Of a stretch of DNA of 64,000 bases, positions 42,352 through 51,642 are shown in pieces. The notes below the pieces were generated by a model. The model had not been told where the DNA came from. It searched no databases and saw nothing but the letters and a program-made list of their open reading frames with translations. This DNA comes from Magnetospirillum sp. SS-4 (GTDB taxonomy: Bacteria > Pseudomonadota > Alphaproteobacteria > Rhodospirillales > Magnetospirillaceae). Position numbers and translations under genes: made by a program. Each line of letters begins with the position of its first letter. Positions within the stretch are counted from its first letter, which is position 1. The stretch covers positions 214,735-278,734 of the forward strand of contig NZ_CACVCH010000081.1 in assembly GCF_902729425.1 (NCBI RefSeq), written 5' to 3'.

Positions 42352-44412
42352 CTATTCCCTGTTCTGGCGCGGCTTGATTCCCAGCAGCGATTCGATCAGG
42401 CCGCCGCCCTTGCCCTTCAGCGCCCTGCCCAGGCCGCGCTCCACCAGATGGCGTTGCAGGGCGTTGATGTCGATGGTCTTGCCGGGTGATCCCAGCCGCC
42501 CTTCCAGCCGCAGGCCCAGCGGCGGCGTGTCGGGAGCCGACAGGCGGAAGGCGAGGCGGGCGTCGATGCGGTCCTTCGGCAGGTCGAGGACGGCGGTGCC
42601 GGTGGCGCCGCCACCTTCCGCCACCATCTTGATGTCGCGGCTGTCCACCACTCCGTTGGCGATGGTGAAGGGGGCCGACAGCGACGATACCCGCGACTGG
42701 CCGCCCGACAGCCCCGTCTGAACCAGGGCGAGCAGGCTGCCGATGTTTTCCAGCCGGCTCATCTGCCCGTTGATGGCGGCCAGATCGAAGCCGTCGACCA
42801 CGCCGTCCCTGACCTCCATCCGGCCATCGCCGTTCAGGCTGGCCAGCGGATCGGTCCAGCGGGCCGACAGCCGCGCCTCGCCGTCCAGGCGTCCCTTGCT
42901 GGCCTTCAGGCCGCCGGCGCTCAGGCCGAGGCCGGCGATGTCGGCTCCACTGACCAGCAAGGTGACGGCGGCGCCGGACTCGTTGGCGCGGCCGGCGCCG
43001 CTGATCCGGCCGTCCAGCATCCGGCCGTCGAACCGCTCGACGCTGGCCTGTCCGTCGGACAGGATCACGCGGGCGCGGATGTCGGTCAGCCGGATCGCCT
43101 TGCCCCAGGCCGGCAGATAGGGGGCCAGGGCGACGGCCGGGCTGGCGATGTCGGCTTCCAGGCGGGGCAGGCCGGTCAGGATCAGCCGGCCGCCGCCGGT
43201 CACGGCGACGTCGCCGGTTCCGGCGCGGATGGAGTCCAGGATCAGGCCGTCGTCCTCGGGCCGGCCCGTCAGGCTGGCGCTGATTCCCTTGCCCGACAGA
43301 TTGGCGGTGATGACGGGGCGGGGGCCGATGGTGATCGTGGCGTCGCCGAGGATGCGGGTGTCGTCCACCGTCAGGACGAGGCGGGGCAGGGCGATGCGCT
43401 CGCCCGCAAGGGTGACGGGGGAGTCCAGCCGCAGGCGGCGCGGCGGCGGGGCGGCGGCCTTCAGGATTCCATCGAAGGCGGGGCGGCCGTCGCGGGCGAC
43501 GAGGGTTCCGCTCAGTTCCGCCTGTACCGGTCCCGCACCCCGCGCCTTGGCGTGGGCGATGTCGAAACGGCCGTTGTCGAGCAGACCGGCGATCTCCACC
43601 GCCTCCAGCGTGACGCCGCGCCAGCGCAGTCGCCCGACCGAGGCCGACAGGTTGACGGTGACGCCGGCGGGCAGGGCGAAGCCGGCCGGTTCCGATGAGA
43701 CCGGAGTTGTCGGCGGGACGTTGGCCGGTGCCGCCGACGGAGTGGGGCCGGGCCGGGGGGGCTCGGCTCCGATGGCGGCGTCAAGGTCGATCCCATCGGC
43801 AGCCAGGGTGGCGTCCACCACCATCGGAGCGTGGCCCAGGCTGGCGATCAGGCTGGCGCGGGCGGCCGACGCGCCGACGGTCATGGTCACCTCGGGCAGC
43901 GACAGCTCGTCGGGGGTCAGCGTCATCGCCCCCGCCGCCGACAGCCGGGCCGAGGTCAGCCGCAGCATGCCCTCGCCCCGGCGCAGGTCGGTGAAGCCGT
44001 CGAAGGCGAGTTCGGCGACATCGCCATTCGGCAGGGGCAGGCGGCCACGGGCGGTCATGGCGCCATCGGGGGCAAGCGACGCCTCGACGCCGTCGACCGG
44101 GCCGATGCGCCCGTCGCTGAGGCTCAGGCGTTCGATCTCGCGCCGTCCGGCCAGCAGCGGCAGCAGCTTCACCGCGATGGTCAGGCGTCCGGCCGAGGCG
44201 CCATCCATCGCCAGACCGTCCAGGGTCGCGGCCGGGCTGGGCAGCAGCCGGGCCGAGATCGGGCCGGAGATGGTCACGGCGCGCCCCAGCGCCGCGCTGG
44301 CCGCCGCTTCCACCTCGGGGCGCAAGCGCGACCAGTCCATCAGCGCCGGCACCGCCACGGCCAGGACCGGAAGCGCCATCACGGCCGCGGCGGTCGCGGC
44401 GATGGCCCTCAT
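42352..44412 (-). CDS. AsmA family protein
   Basis: A 686-residue envelope protein with an N-terminal membrane anchor (AATAAAVMALPVLAVAVPALM) and the AsmA pattern of repeated beta-rich segments: LRPEVEAAASAALGRAVTISGPISARLLPSPAATLDGLAM at the N-terminus and GRMEVRDGVVDGFDLAAINGQMSRLEN... near 540-640. AsmA-like proteins link inner and outer membranes and are thought to carry or regulate phospholipid transport. A Pro-rich insertion lies around 220-245. The start overlaps the permease stop by 4 bases. Confidence 0.9.
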   Translation of the reverse strand: MRAIAATAAAVMALPVLAVAVPALMDWSRLRPEVEAAASAALGRAVTISGPISARLLPSPAATLDGLAMDGASAGRLTIAVKLLPLLAGRREIERLSLSDGRIGPVDGVEASLAPDGAMTARGRLPLPNGDVAELAFDGFTDLRRGEGMLRLTSARLSAAGAMTLTPDELSLPEVTMTVGASAARASLIASLGHAPMVVDATLAADGIDLDAAIGAEPPRPGPTPSAAPANVPPTTPVSSEPAGFALPAGVTVNLSASVGRLRWRGVTLEAVEIAGLLDNGRFDIAHAKARGAGPVQAELSGTLVARDGRPAFDGILKAAAPPPRRLRLDSPVTLAGERIALPRLVLTVDDTRILGDATITIGPRPVITANLSGKGISASLTGRPEDDGLILDSIRAGTGDVAVTGGGRLILTGLPRLEADIASPAVALAPYLPAWGKAIRLTDIRARVILSDGQASVERFDGRMLDGRISGAGRANESGAAVTLLVSGADIAGLGLSAGGLKASKGRLDGEARLSARWTDPLASLNGDGRMEVRDGVVDGFDLAAINGQMSRLENIGSLLALVQTGLSGGQSRVSSLSAPFTIANGVVDSRDIKMVAEGGGATGTAVLDLPKDRIDARLAFRLSAPDTPPLGLRLEGRLGSPGKTIDINALQRHLVERGLGRALKGKGGGLIESLLGIKPRQNRE

Positions 44413-45833
44413 GAGTCCAGCACCATGGCGAGGCCCAGCATCCACAGTCCCAGCAGCAGGGCGCCGGCCACCACGAACGGGCCGTTCCACTGGCGGGCCA
44501 CGGTCCTGACCGGAACCTCGGCCATGCGCGCCACCGACATGATCGCCGCTCCGACCGGGGTCGAGCAGGCCGACAGCGCCCAGGCCCCCATCAGGCCGCT
44601 GGCCAGCACCAGCGGATGAAGGCCGATCCCGCCCATGTTGCCGAGGGCGCTGCCCAGCACCGTCACGGTGACGATCTGCGAGATGCCCAACTGGGCCAGC
44701 AGCATCACCGACCATGCCAGCAGCACCGCCACCAGGACCGGCGGCAGCGGCAGCCAGGCGATCATTCGGGCGGCGGCCTCGGGCGAGACGAAGGCCGAGA
44801 CCACCGTGCCCAGGAACATGGCGCCGCCCAGGATGGCGACTTCGTGGCGGAAACCGGGCAGGCTGACGGCCAGCCGCCCGGCAAAGCCGCCGGCGGCCCG
44901 CAGGGCGGTCCGCGGATCGCCGCCGCCTTGCTGCGCCACCTGCCACAGCAGGGCGGCCACCGGCACCACGATCATGGCGCCGATCACCATGCGGACCGAC
45001 AGGATTTCAGCGATGCCGACCGCCGCCGTCACCACGGCGATCACCAGCAGGGTCAGCCGCAGGACCGGCCGCCAGTCGACGCCGCCATCGCCGCCGACCA
45101 GGATGCGGGCGCGGGGCGGAAAGGCGAGACGGTCCATGATCCAGCCCAGCACCATCAGCAGCACCGCCAACGCCAGCTGGATTTGAAGCAGCCGCCACCA
45201 CGGCAGGCCGGGAATGACGCCCTGGGTGACGGCGAACGACACCGCCAGCGGCGACCACACCGTCATCATGGCGAAACCGCGCAGGATGGCCGACAGCATG
45301 CGCTGCTTGCGGATGGACAGAACCGTCGGATCGCCGCCGGCGGCTTCCAGGGTGTTGCCCTTGACCACCATCATGCCCAGCAGCGGCAGCACCCCGAAAT
45401 TCAGCGCCAGCGAGATGACGTGGCTGCCCAGGCTGAGCACGGCATAGCGGCGGCCGGGCGGCTGGCGCACCATCTGCTCGCCGCAGCTCTGCACCAGCGG
45501 CGACGAGGTGGCGGCGTCGCGCAGCATGCCGAGCGAGGTGAACAGCCCGGTGATGAAGGCGGCCTCGGCCAGCCCGCGCCGCAGCACCGTCAGCGGTTCG
45601 GGCAGCCACAGCAGGGCGGCGACGGCAGCGGCCATGGCCGGCAGCAGCATCCGCAGCCCGCCGATGGGAATTCGGCGGATTTCCAGCGCGACGAACAGCA
45701 GCAGGGCCATCGCGGCGGCGTCGCGGGCGGCATCCAGGCGCAGTACCGATCCGCCGATCGCGCCAAGGATGACCCCGGCCATGGCCAGGGTGGAGATGAC
45801 GGCGATCGGGCCTGGGCGGGGAGGGACGCTCAT
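44409..45833 (-). CDS. polytopic membrane permease of uncertain family
   Basis: A 474-residue protein with 11-12 hydrophobic segments (for example VISTLAMAGVILGAIGGSV, LTLLVIAVVTAAVGIAEILS, VILLAWSVMLLAQLGISQI-like). Conserved-looking loops include NFGVLPLLGMMVV, MTVWSPLAVSFAVTQ and GLHPLVLASGLMGAWALSACSTPVGAAIMSVAR, an arrangement reminiscent of DASS/ArsB-like or CitMHS-type ion transporters. I would only call it a putative anion permease. It is coupled by 4-base overlaps both to the preceding unknown gene and to the following AsmA gene. Confidence 0.7.
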   Translation of the reverse strand: MSVPPRPGPIAVISTLAMAGVILGAIGGSVLRLDAARDAAAMALLLFVALEIRRIPIGGLRMLLPAMAAAVAALLWLPEPLTVLRRGLAEAAFITGLFTSLGMLRDAATSSPLVQSCGEQMVRQPPGRRYAVLSLGSHVISLALNFGVLPLLGMMVVKGNTLEAAGGDPTVLSIRKQRMLSAILRGFAMMTVWSPLAVSFAVTQGVIPGLPWWRLLQIQLALAVLLMVLGWIMDRLAFPPRARILVGGDGGVDWRPVLRLTLLVIAVVTAAVGIAEILSVRMVIGAMIVVPVAALLWQVAQQGGGDPRTALRAAGGFAGRLAVSLPGFRHEVAILGGAMFLGTVVSAFVSPEAAARMIAWLPLPPVLVAVLLAWSVMLLAQLGISQIVTVTVLGSALGNMGGIGLHPLVLASGLMGAWALSACSTPVGAAIMSVARMAEVPVRTVARQWNGPFVVAGALLLGLWMLGLAMVLDS

Positions 45834-47449
45834 CCCGCCAGCCGCGACTTGGGGGCCGGCAGGACCTTGGCCGGCCTGGCCAGATCCTTCATCAGGCCGG
45901 GGCCGTTGATCATGGCGAAGCCGCCCTGGACGGTTCCAACCACCACCTTGCGGCGGCGGATGCCCCAGGCATAGGCCCCCAGGCCGGCGGTTCCGGCATC
46001 CCGGACGAGGGCGGTCAGCGCTTGCAGCAACGGGTCGTCGTCGGTGCGTTCGGCCTCCGGCAACTCGGCGAGGTCGATGCCGATCAGACCGAAGCCGCAA
46101 TCGGCGGCGCGGGGGGCGCGGGGATGGGACAGGCGGGTGCGCAGCATGACGGTGCGGCACAACGGCCGCAATGCCTGGACCACCGAGGCCAGTTGGGCGT
46201 CGGGGGCGCCGTCGGGGATGCCGAACAGTTCGATGAACAGCCGGCTGGCGCGGATCTCCTCGGACAGGTCGGCGAAGGGGGCCATCAGGCCGAGGCGGTG
46301 CGGCGAGGTCACCGAGCCCCAATGCAGCGGGACGATGGCCGCGGCCGGGCTGGAACGCATCTCGCGGGTGGCGTTGCCGATGGCGAAGCGATCCAGGGTC
46401 GGCGCCGATTCGCCGCCACCCGGCGGGTAGGCGCGGCAGCCCAGGTAGGGGGCGTGGTCGGGGGCGTCAAGCCGCTGGATCTGTGCCTGATAGGCGCCGA
46501 TCACCTCGCCTTCGGCCATCCAGGTGGGGCGCCATGCCAGCGACAGGGCGGCATCGCCCGGCATGGGCGGAGTCTCGGCCAGGGTCGCCGGCGACGCCTT
46601 GGCGTCGCCGGCCATTTCCACCGCCGTCCAGGTGGGGTCGGCCACCCGCCGTGGCGTCGCCTCGGCCTTTTCGGCCGGCTTGGAGGGCAGCATGGACCGG
46701 CGCGGGGCGAAATCCTTGGCCGACAGCCTGGACGGACGCAGATGGGCGCGCAGATCCTGCTGTTCCGGCAGCGGTTCGGGCAGGGGCGAATGGCGGATGG
46801 GTTCGTCGGCGTTGACCTGCGGCTGGGTCAGATGGGGGCGATAGGCGGTCCGGGGCTTGGCGGCCGGGGCGATGATGGCGCGCATCTCGCCGACCGCGTC
46901 GTCGATGGCGCCGAGGTCCAGGCGGCCGTCCAGGCCAAGGGCGCTGGCCAGATCGATCTCGGCGGCCAGGGCCAGCGGCGCGTCGTGGCCGACGAACTGG
47001 GCGCCGACCAGCCGGGTTCCCAGTTCCTGGGCGATCTGCACGGCGCGGCGGCGACCCTCGGCATGGGGAACGGTGCGGAACAGCAGGACGAAGCAGTCGC
47101 GCCCCTGGCGGCCGTAGACGTTGCCGGCGCCGAGATGCAGGTTGATGACGCCCTCGGCGATCAGCAGCACCTTTTCGGACAGGCGGGACCATTTCTCGCC
47201 CACCGCCTCGCGGAACTCCACCAGCGAGATGACCTGCAGCTTGGCCTGGAACCGCCCGGCGTCCTCGCTCAGCATGTCGTCGAGCGCCAGGGTGAAGCTG
47301 TCCTCCACCACGTTGTGGCGGGTCTTGTCGTCGGCGGGCGACGGGGCGTCGGCGTCGGCCTCGTCCGCCCTTCCCACCAGCCGGCCCAGGGCCGCGAACG
47401 GCCGCGCCAGCCTGGAGAGCAGACTTTTCCTGGGCCGTGTGCCGCTCAT
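45830..47449 (-). CDS. unknown cytosolic protein, possibly degenerate GGDEF/EAL-like
   Basis: A 539-residue soluble protein. Residues about 40-170 (VVEDSFTLALDDMLSEDAGR and GRQGRDCFVLLFRTVPHAEG) have the spacing of a GGDEF-like fold with no catalytic signature. The middle is Pro/Ala-rich and unstructured. The C-terminal third (APFADLSEEIRASRLFIELFG; FGLIGIDLAELPEAE; WGIRRRKVVVGTVQGGFAMINGPGLMKDL) is reminiscent of a degenerate EAL domain. The family call is inference; no motif is decisive. GGAGG precedes ATG 47449. First gene of the unknown-permease-AsmA operon. Confidence 0.7.
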   Translation of the reverse strand: MSGTRPRKSLLSRLARPFAALGRLVGRADEADADAPSPADDKTRHNVVEDSFTLALDDMLSEDAGRFQAKLQVISLVEFREAVGEKWSRLSEKVLLIAEGVINLHLGAGNVYGRQGRDCFVLLFRTVPHAEGRRRAVQIAQELGTRLVGAQFVGHDAPLALAAEIDLASALGLDGRLDLGAIDDAVGEMRAIIAPAAKPRTAYRPHLTQPQVNADEPIRHSPLPEPLPEQQDLRAHLRPSRLSAKDFAPRRSMLPSKPAEKAEATPRRVADPTWTAVEMAGDAKASPATLAETPPMPGDAALSLAWRPTWMAEGEVIGAYQAQIQRLDAPDHAPYLGCRAYPPGGGESAPTLDRFAIGNATREMRSSPAAAIVPLHWGSVTSPHRLGLMAPFADLSEEIRASRLFIELFGIPDGAPDAQLASVVQALRPLCRTVMLRTRLSHPRAPRAADCGFGLIGIDLAELPEAERTDDDPLLQALTALVRDAGTAGLGAYAWGIRRRKVVVGTVQGGFAMINGPGLMKDLARPAKVLPAPKSRLAG

Positions 47450-47505
47450 GGTTCCTCCAGCATCCGCCGGTCGCAAGAATAGGGATCGGCGTGGCGGCCG
47501 GCAAG

Positions 47506-48024
47506 CTACCCGGCGCGGTAGCGTCCGGCCAGCGAAACGTAACCGGCGGCCGAGACCGGAAAGAACTCCTGCTCCTGCGGCGACAGCTGACGCATCGGCT
47601 TGGCGGGGTTGCCGGCCCACAATTCACCGGTCTTGACGCGCTTGCCCGGGGTCACCACCGCGCCGGCGGCGACCATGGCGCCGCTTTCCACCACCACGCC
47701 GTCCAGGATGGTGGCGCCCATGCCGATGAAGCAGCTGTCTTCCAGGGTGCAGGCGTGCAGGATGGCGCCGTGGCCGATGGTGATGTCCGAGCCGATATAG
47801 GTGCCCAGCTTGCCGCCGGTGACGTGGATGATAGTGCCGTCCTGGATGTTGGTGCGCTCGCCGATACGGATCTCGTGAACGTCGCCCCGGATGACGCAGT
47901 TGAACCACACCGAGGTGCCCGCTCCGATCACCACGTCGCCGATCACCACGGCGGTGGGCGCGATGAAGACGTCGTCGGCGATGGTGGGAGACGTACCCTG
48001 GAAGGGCATGACGTGGTTGCTCAT
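47506..48024 (-). CDS. gamma-carbonic anhydrase-like hexapeptide protein
   Basis: A 172-residue left-handed beta-helix protein: DDVFIAPTAVVIGDVVIGAGTSVWFNCVIRGDV and NIQDGTIIHVTGGKLGTYIGSDITIGHGAILHACTLED, with zinc-type His residues in the HVT and GHGAILHA segments. It fits YrdA/CaiE-type gamma-carbonic anhydrases, most of which are not proven to be active. It follows argC by 7 bases and is probably cotranscribed with it. It is distinct from the PaaY-like copy at 7196. Confidence 0.88.
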   Translation of the reverse strand: MSNHVMPFQGTSPTIADDVFIAPTAVVIGDVVIGAGTSVWFNCVIRGDVHEIRIGERTNIQDGTIIHVTGGKLGTYIGSDITIGHGAILHACTLEDSCFIGMGATILDGVVVESGAMVAAGAVVTPGKRVKTGELWAGNPAKPMRQLSPQEQEFFPVSAAGYVSLAGRYRAG

Positions 48025-48031
48025 CGTATCC

Positions 48032-49072
48032 TCACGGGAACAGGGGCTGCTGGTCGAGTCCCAGCGATTCGGGGAAGCCATGCATCAGGTTCATGTTCTG
48101 CAAGGCCTGGCCCGAGGCGCCCTTGACCAGATTGTCGATGACCGATGTGATGATGACCCGGTTTCCTACGCGGTCGTCGAACACGTTGATCAGGCAGAAG
48201 TTGGAACCGCGCACATGGCGGGTGGCCGGCACGACGCCTTCGGGCAGCACCCGCACGAAGGCCTCGCCCCGGAACCGTTCGGCCAGGGCGGTGCGCAACG
48301 TCCCGGCGGTGTTGCCGGGGGTGACGCGGGCATAGATGGTCGACAGCATGCCCCGGCTCATGGGCATCAGATGGGGGGTGAAGCTGACCATCACCGCCCG
48401 GCCGGCGGCCTCGGACAGCCCCTGCTCGATCTCGGGGGCGTGGCGGTGGCTGGCGATGCCGTAGGGGTGGATGCCCTCGGCGACCTCGGTGAACAGGTTG
48501 GCCTCCTTGGCGGCGCGGCCGGCACCCGACACCCCCGACTTGGCGTCGATGACGATATCCTCGGCCGAGATCAGCCCCGCTTCCAGCAGGGGAATCAGCG
48601 GCAACTGCGCCGAGGTCGGATAGCAGCCGGGATTGGCCACCAGTCGGGCGGTGGCGATTTCGGCCCGCGCCAGTTCGGTCAGGCCGTAGACCGCCTGCTT
48701 TTGCAGGGCGGGGGCGCGGTGCTCGTGCCCGTACCACTGGGCATAGGCGGCGACGTCGGACAGCCTGAAATCCGCCGATAGGTCGACGATGCGCACATGG
48801 CCCGGCAGGGCGGCGATCACCTCCTGGGTGGTGCCGTGGGGCAGGCAGCAGAACACCGCGTCGATGCCGGCGTAATCCACCTGATCCATGGCGATCAGGT
48901 CGGGCAGGTCGAGGCCGGCCAGATGGGGGAACACTCCGGCCATGGGCTGGCCGGCCTTGCGGTCGCCGGTCATCGCCTTGATGGCGAAACGGGGATGCGG
49001 CGCCAGCAGGCGCACCAGCTCGGCGCCGGTATAACCGCTGGCGCCCAAAATCGCGACCCTGACCTTGCTCAT
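48032..49072 (-). CDS. argC: N-acetyl-gamma-glutamyl-phosphate reductase
   Basis: A 346-residue type 1 ArgC, third step of arginine biosynthesis, reducing N-acetylglutamyl phosphate with NADPH. Seen: VAILGASGYTGAELVRLLAPHP (5-26), CCLPHG (about 74-79), LSADFRL, the active-site cysteine in VANPGCYPTSAQL (about 145-157) and HRHAPEIEQ (about 206-214). The start at 49072 gives the standard MSKVRVAILGASGYTG beginning; a longer upstream reading is not needed. Confidence 0.96.
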   Translation of the reverse strand: MSKVRVAILGASGYTGAELVRLLAPHPRFAIKAMTGDRKAGQPMAGVFPHLAGLDLPDLIAMDQVDYAGIDAVFCCLPHGTTQEVIAALPGHVRIVDLSADFRLSDVAAYAQWYGHEHRAPALQKQAVYGLTELARAEIATARLVANPGCYPTSAQLPLIPLLEAGLISAEDIVIDAKSGVSGAGRAAKEANLFTEVAEGIHPYGIASHRHAPEIEQGLSEAAGRAVMVSFTPHLMPMSRGMLSTIYARVTPGNTAGTLRTALAERFRGEAFVRVLPEGVVPATRHVRGSNFCLINVFDDRVGNRVIITSVIDNLVKGASGQALQNMNLMHGFPESLGLDQQPLFP

Positions 49073-49118
49073 GGCGATCACCTTCGACGGGGTGGGGGAG
49101 CGGACGATAGCAACCGCG

Positions 49119-49874
49119 TCACAGATCGTCAAAGCGGAAGCGCAGCACCATGCGGCGCGGCCAGCCCTTGCCGTCGTCGGGGGGCAGTTCCAGCGGCTGG
49201 GCCATCTTCAACGCCAGCAGCATGGATTCCATGGCGCGCTTGACGTAGCCGTCCGGCAGCCGGTCGTAATCCCGGATCACCGCTTGCGGCTTCCAGGGCG
49301 CGTTCTTGTGCAATTCGTCGGTCAGGGTGCCGTCGCGATTGATGTGGATGGTTATGGTCATGCCGAAACCGCGCCCCTTGGCGGCGGCGAAATCGAACCG
49401 CCACATCCTGATGATCTGCGCCAGGATGAAGTCCTGGGCGGTTTGGCTCAATTCCCCCACCGCCGGCGCGGCGGGCTTGGCCTCGAACGAAATGCCGCCT
49501 CCCGGAGCCGACGGCTTGGGAGCGGCCGATTTCTCGGCGATGGCGCCGCGCTGCAATTGCGGTGGCGGCGCCAGGGCGGGCTTCGGCTTTGGGGGCTCGG
49601 GCTTCGGCGGCGGCGGTGGCGGCGGCGGCGGAGGAGGCGGCGGCTCGGGCCTGGGTTCCGGTTCCGGTTTCGGCTTCGGTTCGGGTTCGGGTTTCGGTTC
49701 CGGCGGGGGGGCCGCGACCAGTTCGACGTCCATCGCCGGCTCGGGCGTGGTCCGGTCGAAATCGGGCAGCAGCTCGGGGTACATCGCCGCCATGAAGACG
49801 ACGTGCAGCAGCAGCGACAGCGCCAGCCCCCAGCGCAGCGAGGCCGATGGTCCCGGACGCGGTCTTTCGGTCAT
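49119..49874 (-). CDS. TonB/TolA-like energy-transducer protein
   Basis: A 251-residue membrane-anchored periplasmic protein. One N-terminal TM (LRWGLALSLLLHVVFMAAMY, 13-32), then a long Pro/Glu/Lys-rich spacer with Pro runs (residues about 55-105), a linker, and a C-terminal TonB/TolA-like alpha/beta domain (IRMWRFDFAAAKGRGFGMTITIHINRDGTLTDELHKNAPW). It could transmit the proton-motive force to outer-membrane receptors, but no ExbBD or TolQR genes are near. Its start overlaps the MFS stop by 4 bases. Confidence 0.82.
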   Translation of the reverse strand: MTERPRPGPSASLRWGLALSLLLHVVFMAAMYPELLPDFDRTTPEPAMDVELVAAPPPEPKPEPEPKPKPEPEPRPEPPPPPPPPPPPPPKPEPPKPKPALAPPPQLQRGAIAEKSAAPKPSAPGGGISFEAKPAAPAVGELSQTAQDFILAQIIRMWRFDFAAAKGRGFGMTITIHINRDGTLTDELHKNAPWKPQAVIRDYDRLPDGYVKRAMESMLLALKMAQPLELPPDDGKGWPRRMVLRFRFDDL

Positions 49875-51106
49875 CGCGGCCCGGAGGTCCGGCACGCCGG
49901 CGCCAGCCAGGCCAGTCCGGCCAGCTTGGCCGCCAGGGGCAGGCCGAGCGCCACCATCCAGGCCTGGGCCGGCCAGTGGCCGTCGGCCTTGTCCCACAGC
50001 CCCAGCACCCAGCCGATTCCCCATTGGCTCGTGAAGGCGGCGATGAAGATCAGCAGGTTCAGGCTGGTGTTCACCCGGCCGGCCAGCCGCACCGGAAAGC
50101 GGCGGGTCAGCACCGCGTAATAGATGGAGGCCGAGGCTCCCGAGAAGCCGTACGCCGCCGCCAGAAGCGAGGGGGCCGCGCTCCATCCCAGCGCCATCAG
50201 GCCAAGGGTGACGGCATGGATGCCCATGCCGACGGCGCCCAGGGTCATGGGGGCCACGCCATGGCGTTCGAACCACTCGGCCACCGCGCCGATCGACAGG
50301 TAGCCCACCGCCATGCCGGCGGCCATGACGGTAAGGCCGCCGGCGGCGGCCTCGGCCGACAATCCGGCCATGTCGCGGAACCAGGGGCCGGCCCACAGCC
50401 CCTGTATGGCCATGAAGCTGCCCGTGGACGCCATGGCGGCGGGCGCGATGCGCCAGAAGTCCCGGCTTCGGAAGATTTCGGCCACTTCCCCGATCTGGGC
50501 GGCCAGACTGCCGCCCGCCCCGGTCGGGCGGTCGGGAACCGCCAGCCACAGGGCCATTGCCGACAGCAGGGTCAATCCGGCGACGCCGGCATAGACGCCT
50601 CGCCAGTCGGTCACCATCAGGGCGAGATGGACCGGAGCGGTGGCCGCCACCGCGCCCAGGCCGCCGGCTCCCAGGATGATGCCGTTCATCAGCGGCAGGC
50701 GGGCGGGGGGGAAGAACTGGACATTGGCCTTCAGCGCCGCCATCAGGCAGGCGGAAACGCCGAACCCCACCAGGGCGCGGCCGACCACCAGGGCCGGCAC
50801 CGCCTCGGCCAGCGAGAACGCCAGCGCGCCGGCGGCGGCGAAGGCCAGCAGGATGGATTCGACCCGCCTGGGGCCGAAGCGGTCCAGCAGCAGGCCCAGC
50901 GGTAACTGGGCGGCGGCGAAGGTGATGAAATAGATGCCGGTCATCAGCCCGACATCGGCGGCGTCCAACTGGATGCTGCGGCCGATCTCGGGGGCCAGCA
51001 CCGCGTTGACGGTACGGTAGAGATAGGACAGGAAATACCCTGCCGCGAAGGGCAGCACCACCCGCGACACCAATGTCCCGGTGGTCGGCTCGGCGGTGCT
51101 GGACAT
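49871..51106 (-). CDS. MFS transporter
   Basis: A 411-residue twelve-helix major facilitator. Visible features: SYLYRTVNAVLAPEIGRSI in loop after TM1, LGLLLDRFGPRR (about 75-86, motif A), and GFGVSACLMAALKAN. Substrate not predictable; sequence resembles the nitrate/nitrite or sugar-type MFS groups only generally. Coupled by 4 bases to the TonB/TolA-like gene. Confidence 0.88.
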   Translation of the reverse strand: MSSTAEPTTGTLVSRVVLPFAAGYFLSYLYRTVNAVLAPEIGRSIQLDAADVGLMTGIYFITFAAAQLPLGLLLDRFGPRRVESILLAFAAAGALAFSLAEAVPALVVGRALVGFGVSACLMAALKANVQFFPPARLPLMNGIILGAGGLGAVAATAPVHLALMVTDWRGVYAGVAGLTLLSAMALWLAVPDRPTGAGGSLAAQIGEVAEIFRSRDFWRIAPAAMASTGSFMAIQGLWAGPWFRDMAGLSAEAAAGGLTVMAAGMAVGYLSIGAVAEWFERHGVAPMTLGAVGMGIHAVTLGLMALGWSAAPSLLAAAYGFSGASASIYYAVLTRRFPVRLAGRVNTSLNLLIFIAAFTSQWGIGWVLGLWDKADGHWPAQAWMVALGLPLAAKLAGLAWLAPACRTSGPR

Positions 51107-51161
51107 GAAATCCCCTCTCGGCGGCGTTCACCCGCACCATATCGCCGGACGGCGGGAAATT

Positions 51162-51548
51162 CTATTTCCGAAGCCAGGCGCCGTAATCGTGGTCGGCGGC
51201 CAGGATATGCTTTTCCAGCCAATGCGACAGCTCCGCCGCGATCTCGGCCTGGAGTTCCGGAGTGTATCCGGCCGCCCACTGGGCGCGCAGGCGCCGGACG
51301 CTGTCCCTGAACTGGTCGTGCAGGGCCAGGTGGGCGTCGATGTCGGGATAGCCGATGCCGCGCATCAGTTGCTCTTCACGGGCGAAGTGCTCGATTGTGT
51401 AGCGTTCCAGCAGCTTGATCTGGGTGTCGACCAGATCGGCCTCGCAATAGCCGGACGAAAGCACGGCAAGGGCGTCCATCAGCGAGCGATGGTCCTGGTC
51501 GATCTCGGAATGGCCGATGGCGTATTCATCCCGCCAGCCGATGGTCAT
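51162..51548 (-). CDS. bacteriohemerythrin
   Basis: A 128-residue four-helix di-iron oxygen-binding protein. Ligands visible: His20 in IDQDHRSLMD, His and Glu in YTIEHFAREEQLM (about 50-62), His in AHLALHDQFRD (about 72-82), and HWLEKHILAADHD (His, His and Asp, about 109-121), the complete set. Single-domain, cytosolic, likely for oxygen storage or sensing in a microaerobic lifestyle; such proteins are abundant in magnetospirilla. Confidence 0.94.
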   Translation of the reverse strand: MTIGWRDEYAIGHSEIDQDHRSLMDALAVLSSGYCEADLVDTQIKLLERYTIEHFAREEQLMRGIGYPDIDAHLALHDQFRDSVRRLRAQWAAGYTPELQAEIAAELSHWLEKHILAADHDYGAWLRK

Positions 51549-51642
51549 GATGCCGCCTCACCAGAGTGGTGAACGGATTATAAATGTTGCCGGGATGAGT
51601 GCAACGGAATGTGATGACAAGTTATCGATGATGGCATTATTG

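Noticed and set aside
49596..49720. Microsatellite-like GGC/GGTTCC repeats
   Set aside because: They encode the Pro/Glu/Lys-rich spacer of the TonB/TolA-like protein and need no separate explanation.
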